Shown piece after piece: positions 43,746 to 54,439 of a DNA stretch of 64,000 nucleotides. The first letter of the stretch is position 1; every line of letters starts with the position of its first letter. Both the position numbers and the translations under genes were made by a program. The notes under the pieces were generated by a model that did no database searches, was not told the origin of the DNA, and saw only the letters and a list, made by a program, of their open reading frames with translations. Source of the stretch: Lyngbya sp. CCAP 1446/10 (lineage in GTDB: Bacteria > Cyanobacteriota > Cyanobacteriia > Cyanobacteriales > Microcoleaceae); NCBI RefSeq assembly GCF_026130175.1, contig NZ_JAIGNI010000003.1:62001-126000 (forward strand). The letters run 5' to 3'.

Positions 43746-44276
43746 ATGGAGGCGTGTTATTGTTATAGTGAAAAAGTCATCCATACCAAATACTTTCCCA
43801 TGCTGCAAACCTTTTCTCGGACTTTGAATTTATCCCCTGAAGCTTCTGAAGCCATGCTTTCACTCCCATTAAACAGCTTGCTGGAATCACCGGAAATAGA
43901 TCAACTATTGGGGAGTCTCGATACTGCTTTGCTCAAAGAAACTTTGCCCACTGCTGGAGCTGTTTTAGCCAAAAAGCTCCCGCCTTTTTACGACTGGTTG
44001 CAAACAGAACTAGGAATTCAAAATGTCCCGGACAGTCCCGATCATACTACTAAATGGGTAGTGGGTTTTCTGAAAAATCAAGAAAGTTTAACTCGTTTAG
44101 TTGAATTGCACAAATCGATTCCCAGCAAAGCATTAGAAAGATCGATCCCTCGCTTAGTTAGCGCTTTTGATGAGGTTGAACCCGCCGCTGTTAAGGAAGA
44201 GTGGGAAAAAGCGATCGCAGCCCTTTGTCTGGTACTCGCCGTCGCAGCGCGGGAAAATCAGCCCTCTGCTACCTGA
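43746..44276 (+). CDS. Hypothetical protein
   Basis: The 176-residue soluble protein is not recognised. It is largely helical: FSRTLNLSPEASEAMLSLPLNSLLESPEIDQLL, TALLKETLPTAGAVLAKKLPPFYDWLQ and WEKAIAALCLVLAVAARENQ. Two starts are possible, ATG 43746 (with a GAGG 12 bases upstream) and ATG 43800 (MLQTFSRTLN), where the conserved-looking part begins. No signal peptide is seen. It converges on the next gene. Confidence 0.6.
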   Translation: MEACYCYSEKVIHTKYFPMLQTFSRTLNLSPEASEAMLSLPLNSLLESPEIDQLLGSLDTALLKETLPTAGAVLAKKLPPFYDWLQTELGIQNVPDSPDHTTKWVVGFLKNQESLTRLVELHKSIPSKALERSIPRLVSAFDEVEPAAVKEEWEKAIAALCLVLAVAARENQPSAT

Positions 44277-44293
44277 AGCAATTTGGTCTGAAT

Positions 44294-45130
44294 TTAAACA
44301 AAGCGACTTTTTCGGAAAATTTGCAATTGAGCGCGATCGATCTGAACGACTACTGGCTTTTTCTTGTTGAGGACGATCGCATTATGCCGATTTAACAACA
44401 GCCACTGAGCCAATATTACGATCAGGACTCGTTTTTTGCGAAACTTGCGTTCAAAATGAGCCCTTCGGACGATCGCCTCTTCTAGCTTATAACAACAGTT
44501 TTCCCCTTTCTGGGAAATCACAAAAATTGTTCCCGGTATGTAATCGCCTTCATTTGCCCAAAAAGCATACCTTTCGCCTAAACTAAAGTAGTGAAAAACA
44601 TTGTTAGCGGTGGAAGTTTGAGCTAACTTTTCCGAAACACCCACAGAATTAAAACTTACAGTAGAACGCAGATAATTAGGGTATTTTGCTGCAATTTGCT
44701 GAGCAACTTTGCCGCCCAAACTTTCTCCGATGACATCCGGCGGCTTTCCGTTGTGAAATTGCTGCTTTATCCAATCAACAGCGCCCTCCGTTTCCGCCGC
44801 TTTTAACTGGCGTTCTACTTTAGCCATAAATACATCGGGCGTATCTTCCAAAACGCGCTCAAAAGGATACCAAGAACCGTAGCCGCGAATCACGAGCACG
44901 GGCGGATTGTTCCCAGAAACGGGAAAACGACTTTCAGCATAAAAACCAGTACCAGAGTCTTCAAAGACTTTTTCTATGGTATAATTTCCATCAACAACTT
45001 GCCCAGATTCGTGCCGAATGTAAATTGACGGATTGCTGGGCTTGAAAGTATCCTGTAGTTGGGGTTTGGCAAACTTTTCGTAGATAGAATCTAGCAAGTG
45101 CCTTCCTGTAGGGCGATCGACAAAATCCAA
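44294..45130 (-). CDS. Lipase-like alpha/beta hydrolase, probably 5'-truncated
   Basis: Residues 70-210 look like a lipase-type hydrolase: PPVLVIRGYGSWYPFERVLED, then DVIGESLGGKVAQQIAAKYP with the nucleophile-elbow GESLGG (Ser about 142), and LRSTVSFNSVGVSEKLAQ. The frame has no ATG: it opens at a TTG at 45130 and reads YGSIQLDFVDRPTG upstream to a stop at 45146. An out-of-frame ATG at 45144 precedes it. The C-terminal 55 residues are basic and unlike a hydrolase. So it may be a fragment of a longer, larger protein or a recent pseudogene. The upstream boundary is next to a repeat (45169 on). Confidence 0.55.
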   Translation of the reverse strand: MDFVDRPTGRHLLDSIYEKFAKPQLQDTFKPSNPSIYIRHESGQVVDGNYTIEKVFEDSGTGFYAESRFPVSGNNPPVLVIRGYGSWYPFERVLEDTPDVFMAKVERQLKAAETEGAVDWIKQQFHNGKPPDVIGESLGGKVAQQIAAKYPNYLRSTVSFNSVGVSEKLAQTSTANNVFHYFSLGERYAFWANEGDYIPGTIFVISQKGENCCYKLEEAIVRRAHFERKFRKKRVLIVILAQWLLLNRHNAIVLNKKKPVVVQIDRAQLQIFRKSRFV

Positions 45131-45168
45131 TTGTATTGATCCATACTAAATTAAAAACAATCTAAAAA

Positions 45169-45350
45169 CGGTTCGTAGTCAGGACTTTAGTCCTTTCTTG
45201 GATGCGGACTGTATACCATTTTTATAAAGATGTGCTGATGAAGTCTTAGCCCCCCCTTAGTAAGGGGGGGTTGGGGGGGTCATATCTAGCGCTACTTTAT
45301 GAAATTGGTATTAGTCCTTTCTTTGGTGCGGACTAAAGTCCTCACTACCA
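45169..45350. repeat. GGTTCGTAGT-type hairpin repeat disrupted by a MITE
   Basis: The left part is GGTTCGTAGTCAGGACTTTA, then GTCCTTTCTTGGATGCGGACT; the right part is AGTCCTTTCTTTGGTGCGGA, then CTAAAGTCCTCACTACCAAC. They are the two halves of the same hairpin family as at 43653. Between them lies the 99-bp MITE. About 22 bases (TAGTCCTTTCTTGGATGCGG) are found on both sides. Confidence 0.75.
45213..45311. mobile_element. 99-bp MITE-like element with 17-bp imperfect terminal inverted repeats
   Basis: The left end ATACCATTTTTATAAAG and the right end CTTTATGAAATTGGTAT are inverted copies (14 of 17 positions). The middle contains GCCCCCCCTTAGTAAGGGGG, a short version of the C5/G5 repeat. It has no coding capacity. 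Confidence 0.65.
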
Positions 45351-45364
45351 ACCTTGTGGAATGC

Positions 45365-46681
45365 TTACAAAACTCGCAAAGTGCTCGCAATACTATCGAC
45401 AGCTTCCATCGCCCGAATTTCAGCCAGCGCTTGCTGAAAATTACCTTCGTTCACATCGTGAGTCACCACCACAATTTCTGCTAAATTGCCGTGAATTCCC
45501 GTTTGCACAATAGACTCCAAACTAACTTGATGGTGGCCAAAACAAGTCCCTAGTTTACCAATTACCCCCGGATTGTCGCGCGTCAGAAAACGGGCGTAAT
45601 ACCGAGTCACAAGTTCCTGCATTTCTGCAATTTTGCAGTAGTGTTGGTGAGTGCAACTCAGCAAAGGATGGGGAATCGGAACAGTTTCGGTTTTCAGGAT
45701 TGCCGCCACATTCAAAATATCGGATACCACCGCGCTAGCTGTGGGCCCCGCCCCCGCACCGCGCCCGTACAGCATCAATTGCCCGATCGCATCTCCCTCG
45801 ATTAAAATTGCATTGTAAACACCGTTGACACTCGCCAGCGGATGAGTCTTCGCCACCAAAGTAGGATGCACTCGAATCGAGAGGAGTTCCGCTTCTTCAT
45901 CCCCATTTTGCTTGGAACTTTGGGATTTTTCCTCAGCAATAGCCAACAACTTAATCACAAATCCTAGCTTATCGGCATAGTCAATATCCGCCGCACTAAC
46001 TTGTCTGATACCTTCGCAGTGAACATCGGCTAATTTGATGCGTCCGCCAAAAGCTAGCGAGGCTAAAATAGCAATTTTATCAGCCGCATCTAATCCATCC
46101 ACATCCGCTGTCGGGTCAGCTTCAGCATAACCTAATTGCTGAGCGTCCGCGAGCACTTCAGCAAAGTCTGCACCTTCACTCTGCATCCGCGTCAGGATGT
46201 AGTTAGTTGTCCCGTTAACGATGCCGGTCACACTTTTGATGCGGTTTGCACCTAAAGATTGTTTGAGGGTTTGAATGACTGGAATGCCGCCGCCGACAGC
46301 AGCTTCTAACATCACATAAACGCCTTTTTCGTTAGCTGCGTCGAAGATTTCACTACCGTAGCGGGCGATAACTGCTTTGTTGGCGGTGACTACGTGCTTC
46401 CCGTTGGCGATCGCTTGCAGAATGAGCGATCGCGCCGGTTCCAATCCGCCAATCAGTTCTACTACAATATCAATTTCTGGGTCAGTGGCGATCGCCTCTA
46501 GGTCAGTTGTCAGCACATTTTCTGGCAATTGTAAAGACCGAGTTCGAGAAATATCGCGCACTCCCACCCGATAGATTTCCAATTCCTGCAACAGCGAATG
46601 GCGGCCTTCAGGAGAGAGCAAAATCTCTGCCGTTCCCGCGCCAACTGTACCCAAACCTAGCAAACCAATTTTGAAAGCCAC
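45365..46681 (-). CDS. hom: Homoserine dehydrogenase
   Basis: Hom reduces aspartate semialdehyde to homoserine, toward threonine and methionine. The 438-residue protein has the NAD(P) loop GLGTVG (9-14), the catalytic Lys in HVVTANKAVIARYG, VNGTTNYILTRMQ and EADPTADVDGLDAADKIAILASLAFG, and an ACT domain at about 360-435 (DNPGVIGKLGTCFGHHQVSLESIVQTG) that can bind threonine. The start is a GTG at 46681; the ATG alternatives would cut the nucleotide-binding loop. It stands alone; upstream the Uma2 gene lies on the same strand, 144 bases away. A short spacer (46690-46825) holds no signal I recognise. Confidence 0.96.
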   Translation of the reverse strand: MAFKIGLLGLGTVGAGTAEILLSPEGRHSLLQELEIYRVGVRDISRTRSLQLPENVLTTDLEAIATDPEIDIVVELIGGLEPARSLILQAIANGKHVVTANKAVIARYGSEIFDAANEKGVYVMLEAAVGGGIPVIQTLKQSLGANRIKSVTGIVNGTTNYILTRMQSEGADFAEVLADAQQLGYAEADPTADVDGLDAADKIAILASLAFGGRIKLADVHCEGIRQVSAADIDYADKLGFVIKLLAIAEEKSQSSKQNGDEEAELLSIRVHPTLVAKTHPLASVNGVYNAILIEGDAIGQLMLYGRGAGAGPTASAVVSDILNVAAILKTETVPIPHPLLSCTHQHYCKIAEMQELVTRYYARFLTRDNPGVIGKLGTCFGHHQVSLESIVQTGIHGNLAEIVVVTHDVNEGNFQQALAEIRAMEAVDSIASTLRVL

Positions 46682-46825
46682 GACTTTGACCCGTTAAAAC
46701 TCTAATCTACAATCATTGTATGCTAATCAAGCAATTTGTCATTAAGTAACTCAAATACCAGAGCCCCGACCTCTTAAAGAAGTTAGAGCTCTACTTGACT
46801 AATTAACCGAACTTAATATTACAAA

Positions 46826-47665
46826 TCACAGTTCTGTCTCCACATCTCCCCCCATTTCTCGAAGCCGCTGCGCCAATATTTCGGCCCGCTGCCTTTCTGA
46901 ATTAACTTGCTGTTCTAGTTGCTGATTTTGCTGTTCTAGTTGCTGATTTTGCTGTCCTAGTTGCTGATTTTGCTGTCCTAGTTGCTGATTTTGCTGTCCT
47001 AGTTGCTGATTTTGCTGTCCTAGTTGCTGATTTTGCTGTCCTAGTTGCTGTAGCTGTGCTTCTTCTTCTCGAATTAAATCTTCTACTAGGGGCGGATATA
47101 GCACTTCATTCACCGACAAAATAAATTCAGCGAACTGCACAGACTGAACTTGATCTCCAGGCAAAAATTCCTGATGAGAATAACTGCCTTCATTTTCGGG
47201 ACGACTGCATACTCGTATTTTTGGTTGATTTGGGTCTACAATCCAATATTCAGGGATATCAATCAAATCATATTCTGCCCGCTTGCGGATGTAGTCATCC
47301 CGCCAATTTTGACTGGTAACTTCGATAACTAACAGCGGTTTTTCTTCAAAGTCCAGCACTGCGGAACCGGGTTGCGCGCAGACTTGTTCCCACAGACTCC
47401 GAGTGCAAATCACAACATCAGGAACGCGGGAAGATTTTTCCTCGGTTCGGACTGCGGTAGTGACAACTGCAACTAGCGGTAGATTGTGTGTTGCAAAGAA
47501 GCGCCGGAACTGGTAAACCAAAAATTCACAAATTTTGATATGTATTGCTGTAGGTGTTGGCATTTCAATCAAATTACCCCGATATAATTCATAACAAACA
47601 CCTGATTCTCCCTGATAGTTCAGATATTCTTCAAAGGTGAGTTTTTGGGTAGAAATTAGTACCAT
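46826..47665 (-). CDS. Uma2 family protein with glutamine-rich coiled-coil tail
   Basis: The 279-residue protein begins with a Uma2/DUF820 fold at about 1-180: SRVPDVVICTRSLWEQV (Asp), KPLLVIEVTSQNWRDDYIRKRAEYDLIDIPEYWIVDPNQ, with candidate active-site Asp, Glu and Lys/Arg. It then has a tail of LGQQNQQ heptads, six or seven in a row, and finally a charged coiled coil (NSERQRAEILAQRLREMGGD). I prefer the ATG at 47665 because an AGGGAG site lies nine bases upstream; the ATG at 47674 is too close to it. The tail is encoded by a 21-bp tandem repeat and may multimerise the protein. Nuclease activity is unproven. Confidence 0.88.
   Translation of the reverse strand: MVLISTQKLTFEEYLNYQGESGVCYELYRGNLIEMPTPTAIHIKICEFLVYQFRRFFATHNLPLVAVVTTAVRTEEKSSRVPDVVICTRSLWEQVCAQPGSAVLDFEEKPLLVIEVTSQNWRDDYIRKRAEYDLIDIPEYWIVDPNQPKIRVCSRPENEGSYSHQEFLPGDQVQSVQFAEFILSVNEVLYPPLVEDLIREEEAQLQQLGQQNQQLGQQNQQLGQQNQQLGQQNQQLGQQNQQLEQQNQQLEQQVNSERQRAEILAQRLREMGGDVETEL
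46915..47050. repeat. 21-bp tandem repeat in the Uma2 gene
   Basis: Six 21-bp units start at 46915, 46936, 46957, 46978, 46999 and 47020, with a partial seventh at 47041. Each reads CTAGTTGCTGATTTTGCTGT plus C or T. Because the unit is 21 bp, each unit adds exactly one heptad, LGQQNQQ, of the protein. Confidence 0.97.
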
Positions 47666-47674
47666 GTCAGTCAT

Positions 47675-47970
47675 CTCCCTTTTTCGGTGAGCTTACTGTA
47701 TATTTTAACACTTGTCTTTGGTGAATAAGTTATACCATGCGTGAAAAATTGCTGCTACGGTTATTAACCGTATATAAATTATCTGTCCTCGCGTCATAAC
47801 TCTCGACCGGACACGGCAGTGCCGTTTCCCTACAGGTGAAAATCTCTAATTTCTGATTCTGCAATATTTCTTCAAATTGGTATTACTCAAAGCTTAAAAC
47901 TGTTTCAAATAAAAATATAGGGCAAGCCGAAGCCCGCCCTACAAATCAACCAATTAAATCAGGTCACACA
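47675..47970. other. Gap between petH and the Uma2 gene
   Basis: At 47724-47886 a sequence starts with GTTATACCATGCGTGAAAA and ends with CTTCAAATTGGTATTAC, so it may be a second MITE-like element with ATACCA ends. It holds a CGGCAGTGCCG palindrome near 47817. The petH terminator hairpin is at its far end. No gene is seen. Confidence 0.55.
47907..47941 (-). terminator. Terminator candidate for petH
   Basis: On the minus strand TAGGGCGGGC-TTCG-GCTTGCCCTA forms a stem with two G-U pairs and a UUCG tetraloop, followed by TATTTTTATT. It lies 30 bases after the petH stop. The same GTAGGGC...GCCCTAC shape occurs as a dispersed repeat elsewhere. Confidence 0.7.
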
Positions 47971-50088
<2,118 letters not shown>

Positions 50089-51093
50089 ATGACAAGTAAG
50101 CCGGATCGCGTGGTTTTAATTGGCGTAGCCGGAGACTCCGGGTGCGGAAAATCTACTTTTTTGCGCCGATTGACAGATTTGTTCGGGGAAGATTTCGTGA
50201 CTGTAATCTGCCTCGATGACTATCATTGTCTCGATCGCAAGCAGCGCAAGGAAACAGGGATTACCGCCCTAGACCCCAGAGCTAACAATTTTGACCTGAT
50301 GGCCGAGCAAATGAAAGCGCTCAAAGAAGGCAAGGCGATCGACAAACCGATTTACAACCACGAAACCGGTCTGCTCGATCCTCCTGAGCGGGTAGAGCCG
50401 AATCACATCATCGTGATTGAGGGGCTGCACCCCCTTTACGACGAGCGAGTGAGAAATCTCATCGACTTCAGCGTCTACCTCGACATCAGCGACGAAGTTA
50501 AAATTGCTTGGAAAATCCAGCGCGACATGGCGGAACGGGGCCACCGTTACGAAGACGTGCTGTTTGCGATCAACGCTCGCAAACCAGATTTCACCGCTTA
50601 CATCGACCCCCAAAAGCAATATGCTGATGTGGTAATTCAAGTATTGCCGACCAACTTGATTAAAGATGACAAAGAACGGAAAGTTCTGCGCGTCCAAATG
50701 ATCCAACGCGAAGGAGTCGCCAATTTTGAACCTGCGTATTTGTTTGACGAAGGTTCAACAATTAACTGGGTTCCTTGCGGTCGCAAACTGACTTGTTCCT
50801 ATCCCGGAATTAAGATGTACTACGGCCCAGATGCTTTCTACGGCCACGAAGTCTCGATTTTGGAAGTAGACGGTCAGTTCGAGAATCTCGAAGAAGTTAT
50901 TTACATCGAAAGCCATTTGAGCAAGACTTCTGCGAAGTACGAAGGCGAGTTAACTCACCTGTTGCTCCAGCACCGCGAATATCCCGGTTCCAACAATGGA
51001 ACAGGTTTATTCCAAGTGTTAGTGGGATTGAAGATGCGGGCGACTTACGAGAAGTTGACTGCGAAAGAATCGAAAGTGGCTGTTAGTGTTTAG
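50089..51093 (+). CDS. prk: Phosphoribulokinase
   Basis: PRK phosphorylates ribulose 5-phosphate to make the CO2 acceptor of the Calvin cycle. The 334-residue protein starts with GVAGDSGCGKSTF (P-loop 15-23) and has the thioredoxin-regulated pair Cys19 and Cys41 (ICLDDYHCLDR), then ALDPRANNFDLM, VIEGLHPLYDERVR (Walker B) and QREGVANFEPAYLF. Two later cysteines lie in NWVPCGRKLTCSYPG. These features predict control by redox and by the CP12/GAPDH complex. The ATG at 50089 has an AGAGGGAAAG site just upstream. It diverges from petH, and a strong terminator follows. Confidence 0.98.
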   Translation: MTSKPDRVVLIGVAGDSGCGKSTFLRRLTDLFGEDFVTVICLDDYHCLDRKQRKETGITALDPRANNFDLMAEQMKALKEGKAIDKPIYNHETGLLDPPERVEPNHIIVIEGLHPLYDERVRNLIDFSVYLDISDEVKIAWKIQRDMAERGHRYEDVLFAINARKPDFTAYIDPQKQYADVVIQVLPTNLIKDDKERKVLRVQMIQREGVANFEPAYLFDEGSTINWVPCGRKLTCSYPGIKMYYGPDAFYGHEVSILEVDGQFENLEEVIYIESHLSKTSAKYEGELTHLLLQHREYPGSNNGTGLFQVLVGLKMRATYEKLTAKESKVAVSV

Positions 51094-51115
51094 AACGCGG
51101 ACATGAAAGATTTGG

Positions 51116-51140
51116 GAGGCGCAATTGCGCCTCTTTTTTT
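51116..51140 (+). terminator. prk terminator
   Basis: GAGGCGC-AATT-GCGCCTC is a perfect 7-bp stem with a 4-base loop, followed by TTTTTTT. It lies 22 bases after the prk stop. Confidence 0.95.
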
Positions 51141-51184
51141 GTGGAGAAATGAACCGCAGAGGGCGCAGAGGGCGCAGAGAAGAG

Positions 51185-52390
51185 TTAGGGGAGGGTGTTT
51201 GGAAGTAGAGAGGTTAAGAAGGTTTTTCCGGCTTCATGGAGGTCGCTATCTAGGGAAAATTTTAGACTGCGAACTTGAATATCGTCATTTTTTATATCTA
51301 GTGGCTGTTTGAGGTCTTGCGGGTAGATGAGAATTGCATTTTTACAGTTTACTGCTGTTGCGTAGGCAACTATTTGATGACGGTCACGACTGTCTACCCG
51401 ATCAGGAGCTTTGTATTTGGTATCGAGGACGTACAGGATTTCATTTGTTTCAATATCGCGTATAATTAAGTCAATCTCATCGGAATAATCTTTGTCATGT
51501 TTAACTGGGTATTTTGGTTCGACATTAAAGCCTTTTGGTGTATTTGCTTTGAGCCATTCAGCGACAAATTGTTCATATAAACTAGCCATATTTATCAAAA
51601 AAGGGAGCATTTCGCGATCGCCCTTTTCGTGACTTGGCCCAGTATTTTCGAGAAAAAAGCGACAGAGAGCGTGTAATATTTGATAATCTTGATTCAAACG
51701 GTGATAAGTGCGATCGATACAAGCTTCTGGTTTAAAAGATGTTAGAGTAACAAATCCTTGGAGTGCGTGAAAAGCTTTTCGCACCGTCGATGAGACAGAT
51801 TCGCCGCACAAACCGCTGCGGCCAATTATAAAGAGTGTCCAAGCCAGAATTTGATTATCTTCAATATCGCCTGTTTGTTCGTTATAGTGACATTTTAGTT
51901 TGACATCCCAAGGTTTTTGCACAGCTTGTCGGATATCAATGCGGCCGCGAATATAGGCAAGTTTTTCTATTTTGGGTAAGTAATCGCGATATAATCCCTT
52001 GCGACAGCGTTCGAGAATTTTATGAGCAAGGATGTTAGCTAATCGTTCATATACTTGTTCCAAAGATTCGCACTCAATCTGTCCTTGAGGAAAATTTATC
52101 TTAATTTTGTAGGCATACTCAAGCATTCCGAATAAATTTGCGATCGGAACTTTTGGGCGAATAACAATGTGAAATTGTGGAGTGATTGGAATATTGCCAA
52201 CAATGCCTTGAGATTTTAATTGCCATTTATATTGAGTTTTACGGGTGGGAAAATCTATCTCTATTTCCTTGGCATAATTATCGCATATTTTATCCCCAAC
52301 TGATTCGGGGATTGTATCTCGGTCAAATAATTTTGATTGATATTCTGTGAGTTCGATAATTTGGGGTGATTGTCGTTTCATAAATACCAT
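51185..52390 (-). CDS. mcrC: McrC-type 5-methylcytosine restriction subunit
   Basis: McrC supplies the nuclease of McrBC, a type IV system that cuts modified DNA after McrB GTPase translocation. The 401-residue protein ends in a PD-(D/E)XK-type domain: DEIDLIIRDIETNEILYVLDTKYKAP (Asp, Asp and Lys in VLDTKYK), preceded by a region with LLPFLINMASLYEQFVAEWL that is typical of the DUF2357/McrC group. The first ~180 residues (IIELTEYQSKLFDRD, IRPKVPIANLFGMLEYAY) are also family-like. I chose ATG 52390 (52381 also fits). Its partner mcrB ends 388 bases upstream, beyond a cluster of repeats. Confidence 0.9.
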   Translation of the reverse strand: MVFMKRQSPQIIELTEYQSKLFDRDTIPESVGDKICDNYAKEIEIDFPTRKTQYKWQLKSQGIVGNIPITPQFHIVIRPKVPIANLFGMLEYAYKIKINFPQGQIECESLEQVYERLANILAHKILERCRKGLYRDYLPKIEKLAYIRGRIDIRQAVQKPWDVKLKCHYNEQTGDIEDNQILAWTLFIIGRSGLCGESVSSTVRKAFHALQGFVTLTSFKPEACIDRTYHRLNQDYQILHALCRFFLENTGPSHEKGDREMLPFLINMASLYEQFVAEWLKANTPKGFNVEPKYPVKHDKDYSDEIDLIIRDIETNEILYVLDTKYKAPDRVDSRDRHQIVAYATAVNCKNAILIYPQDLKQPLDIKNDDIQVRSLKFSLDSDLHEAGKTFLTSLLPNTLP

Positions 52391-52777
52391 AATACTAAAT
52401 TTACGAATTTTTACAACATTATTTGTAGGGTGTGTCGCCCTGGAAAATATCTCAATAAAAACCGACAATCTCACAGCGACGCACCTTACACCTAAATTTA
52501 CTAACTTTTACAATATTATTAGTAGGGTGTGTCGCCCTGGAAAATATCTCAATAAAAACCGACCATCTCACAGCGACGCACCTTACATCATTTATAAAAA
52601 AAGCTTGCTTAAAACAAAAATGTTGGGCGATGTGAAACGGAGGGTTGATTTCTCAGAGCGCGATGGAGCAGGTGCGTCGCTATTAGATTGTCGCTCTTGA
52701 TTGAGGATTGTCTATAGCGACACACCCTACGGCTACTGCTGTAACGCCGTATTTTTGATAATGGTAGCGTTAGATTG
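52391..52777. repeat. Three hairpin repeats between mcrB and mcrC, two in a 97-bp tandem
   Basis: Two 97-bp direct copies (52395-52491 and 52492-52588, both starting CTAAATTTAC) each contain GTAGGGTGTGTCGC ... GCGACGCACCTTAC, an inverted pair. A third, shorter inverted pair lies at 52668-52732 (GGTGCGTCGCTATTAG ... AGCGACACACCCTAC). The repeats fill the gap and push the mcrC start away from mcrB. Confidence 0.92.
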
Positions 52778-54439
52778 TCAATCGCTCAATTTGTCTTTGA
52801 TTTTATCCCAGAGAAACTCATCCATTTTTGCCTGGTCATCAAAGAAGTATTCTTCGAGATATGGCTCAATTTCCATTTGCCAAATATCTTGGATATCTTC
52901 AGCTAAGGTTTTTGTCAAAAAGAATGAGATGCCGAGTTCATAATGTTTGTTGTTAATTGTCCGATTGATATTTTCGAGAATACCAATTAATTTATCAACT
53001 GGGAAACCTTTTTTCTCTCTGTGGTGATACTGTCGCAGGACTTCATAATTAGGAGAAAGAGAGATGAATGCGAAGCGGCGGCGGAGTGCGTTATCGACTA
53101 GGGCAATAGAACGGTCTGCGGTGTTCATTGTGCCGATAATGCGGACATTTATAGGGATTCTAAACTGTTTACCGCTGGCTAATGTAATAAAGCGCTCTGT
53201 GTCGGGTCGGTCATCTAGGAGGTACATTAACTCGCCAAAGACTTGAGATAAATTTGCACGGTTAATTTCATCAATAATCAGAACACAAATGTCTTCACAG
53301 GCTTCGGCTTTTTCGCAAAATTCTAGGAATCTACCGGGAACTATTGGATAAGTTAATTGCCCGTCTTGACTTTGGGGGCGGATGCCTTGAATAAAGTCTT
53401 CATAAGTATAAGCTGGATGAAATTGGATCGTGTCTGAGAAACCGTCACCCCCGCCGATTAAGTGTTGGGCGAGTTTTTGGGCAAGGAAGGTTTTTCCGGT
53501 TCCGGGCGGGCCTTGAATGATGGTTTGGCCTTTGCGGTTAATGGTGTGTATCCATTGGGTTAGTTGGGTTGTTTGAAAACCAGTAGTTTGTGAAATTTCT
53601 TCTAGTTGATACACAGGATTAAATTCCTTTTCATATACTGACAAATATTCACTGAGAATAATTGGAGTAAAATAATTATTGTCATCGTAAAAATTGAAAA
53701 TCAAAAACAATGGAAATAGTTTTTTAAATGTTTGTCCTATTTTCCTAATTAAGCCATTAGCAGAAGATCCTAATATTTTTTGTGATTCAAGTGAGATTTT
53801 AACCTGAATTTTAGTAAGTTCTATATTAACTTCATATGGTAGAATACCAGGTGACTCAGTGAAAATGTTTTCTAATAGTTCATAAACATTTTTTGCGGGT
53901 TCCATTCTGGAATCAAAATCCCAGTTAGTGAGTTTCAAATCAGTTGCTTTCTGAGTCAAACAGAAGCTATAATTTTTTGGAAGTTGAGAACGTTTAAAGA
54001 GTTCGATCATATCATCATCTATATAAGGCAGTAGGCGAAATTCTTTTACTGCCTCAAAATCGTTACTTTCTGAAGAAAAACCAAAAGTTAATTTCTGGTT
54101 TTCAAGATTCAGCATTAACTGAGCACGACTTATACAATGCACAGTAGAAATGATATCTTTTAAATCAAAAATTATACTGTAGGCTGTCGATTCCAAATTA
54201 CCTATTTCATTAATAGAGCCAAACCCCTCACGTTTGACATTTATATATTCTTTAATAAAATCAGGCAACTGCTCTTCTACCTGGCTGGAAATATACTTTA
54301 ATGGCTCTTCTACATATTTTAAAAATTTTTTCTTGTGTGCTATGTAAAAATCTGAGTTGGGATTTTCAGAAAATTGTGCCAATAAGTTAAATGTCTCTAC
54401 TGAAAAAGGACATTCAGGATGTACAAAAACTTTTTCCAT
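52778..54439 (-). CDS. mcrB: McrB-type AAA+ GTPase with unusual N-terminal domain
   Basis: McrB recognises modified DNA and drives McrC. The 553-residue protein has an AAA+ core of McrB type: Walker A GPPGTGKT at 310-317, Walker B IIDEINRANLSQVFGEL (Asp390-Glu391), and the McrB signature IIGTMNTADRSIALVDNALRRRF. The N-terminal ~180 residues (MEKVFVHPECPFSVETFNLL, NPNSDFYIAHKKKFLKYVEE) do not look like the usual DUF3578 or EVE domains of McrB; the pattern NPNxxFYxAHKxxFxxYVxEP recalls the DUF2461 family. I chose the ATG at 54439; a TTG at 54466 is also open. mcrC lies downstream after repeats. Confidence 0.88.
   Translation of the reverse strand: MEKVFVHPECPFSVETFNLLAQFSENPNSDFYIAHKKKFLKYVEEPLKYISSQVEEQLPDFIKEYINVKREGFGSINEIGNLESTAYSIIFDLKDIISTVHCISRAQLMLNLENQKLTFGFSSESNDFEAVKEFRLLPYIDDDMIELFKRSQLPKNYSFCLTQKATDLKLTNWDFDSRMEPAKNVYELLENIFTESPGILPYEVNIELTKIQVKISLESQKILGSSANGLIRKIGQTFKKLFPLFLIFNFYDDNNYFTPIILSEYLSVYEKEFNPVYQLEEISQTTGFQTTQLTQWIHTINRKGQTIIQGPPGTGKTFLAQKLAQHLIGGGDGFSDTIQFHPAYTYEDFIQGIRPQSQDGQLTYPIVPGRFLEFCEKAEACEDICVLIIDEINRANLSQVFGELMYLLDDRPDTERFITLASGKQFRIPINVRIIGTMNTADRSIALVDNALRRRFAFISLSPNYEVLRQYHHREKKGFPVDKLIGILENINRTINNKHYELGISFFLTKTLAEDIQDIWQMEIEPYLEEYFFDDQAKMDEFLWDKIKDKLSD

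Noticed and set aside
46915-47050. CRISPR-like regular repeats
   Set aside because: The 21-bp units touch without spacers and are codons for heptads.
51103-51312. 69-residue frame after prk
   Set aside because: It covers the prk terminator and a GAGGGCGCA repeat.
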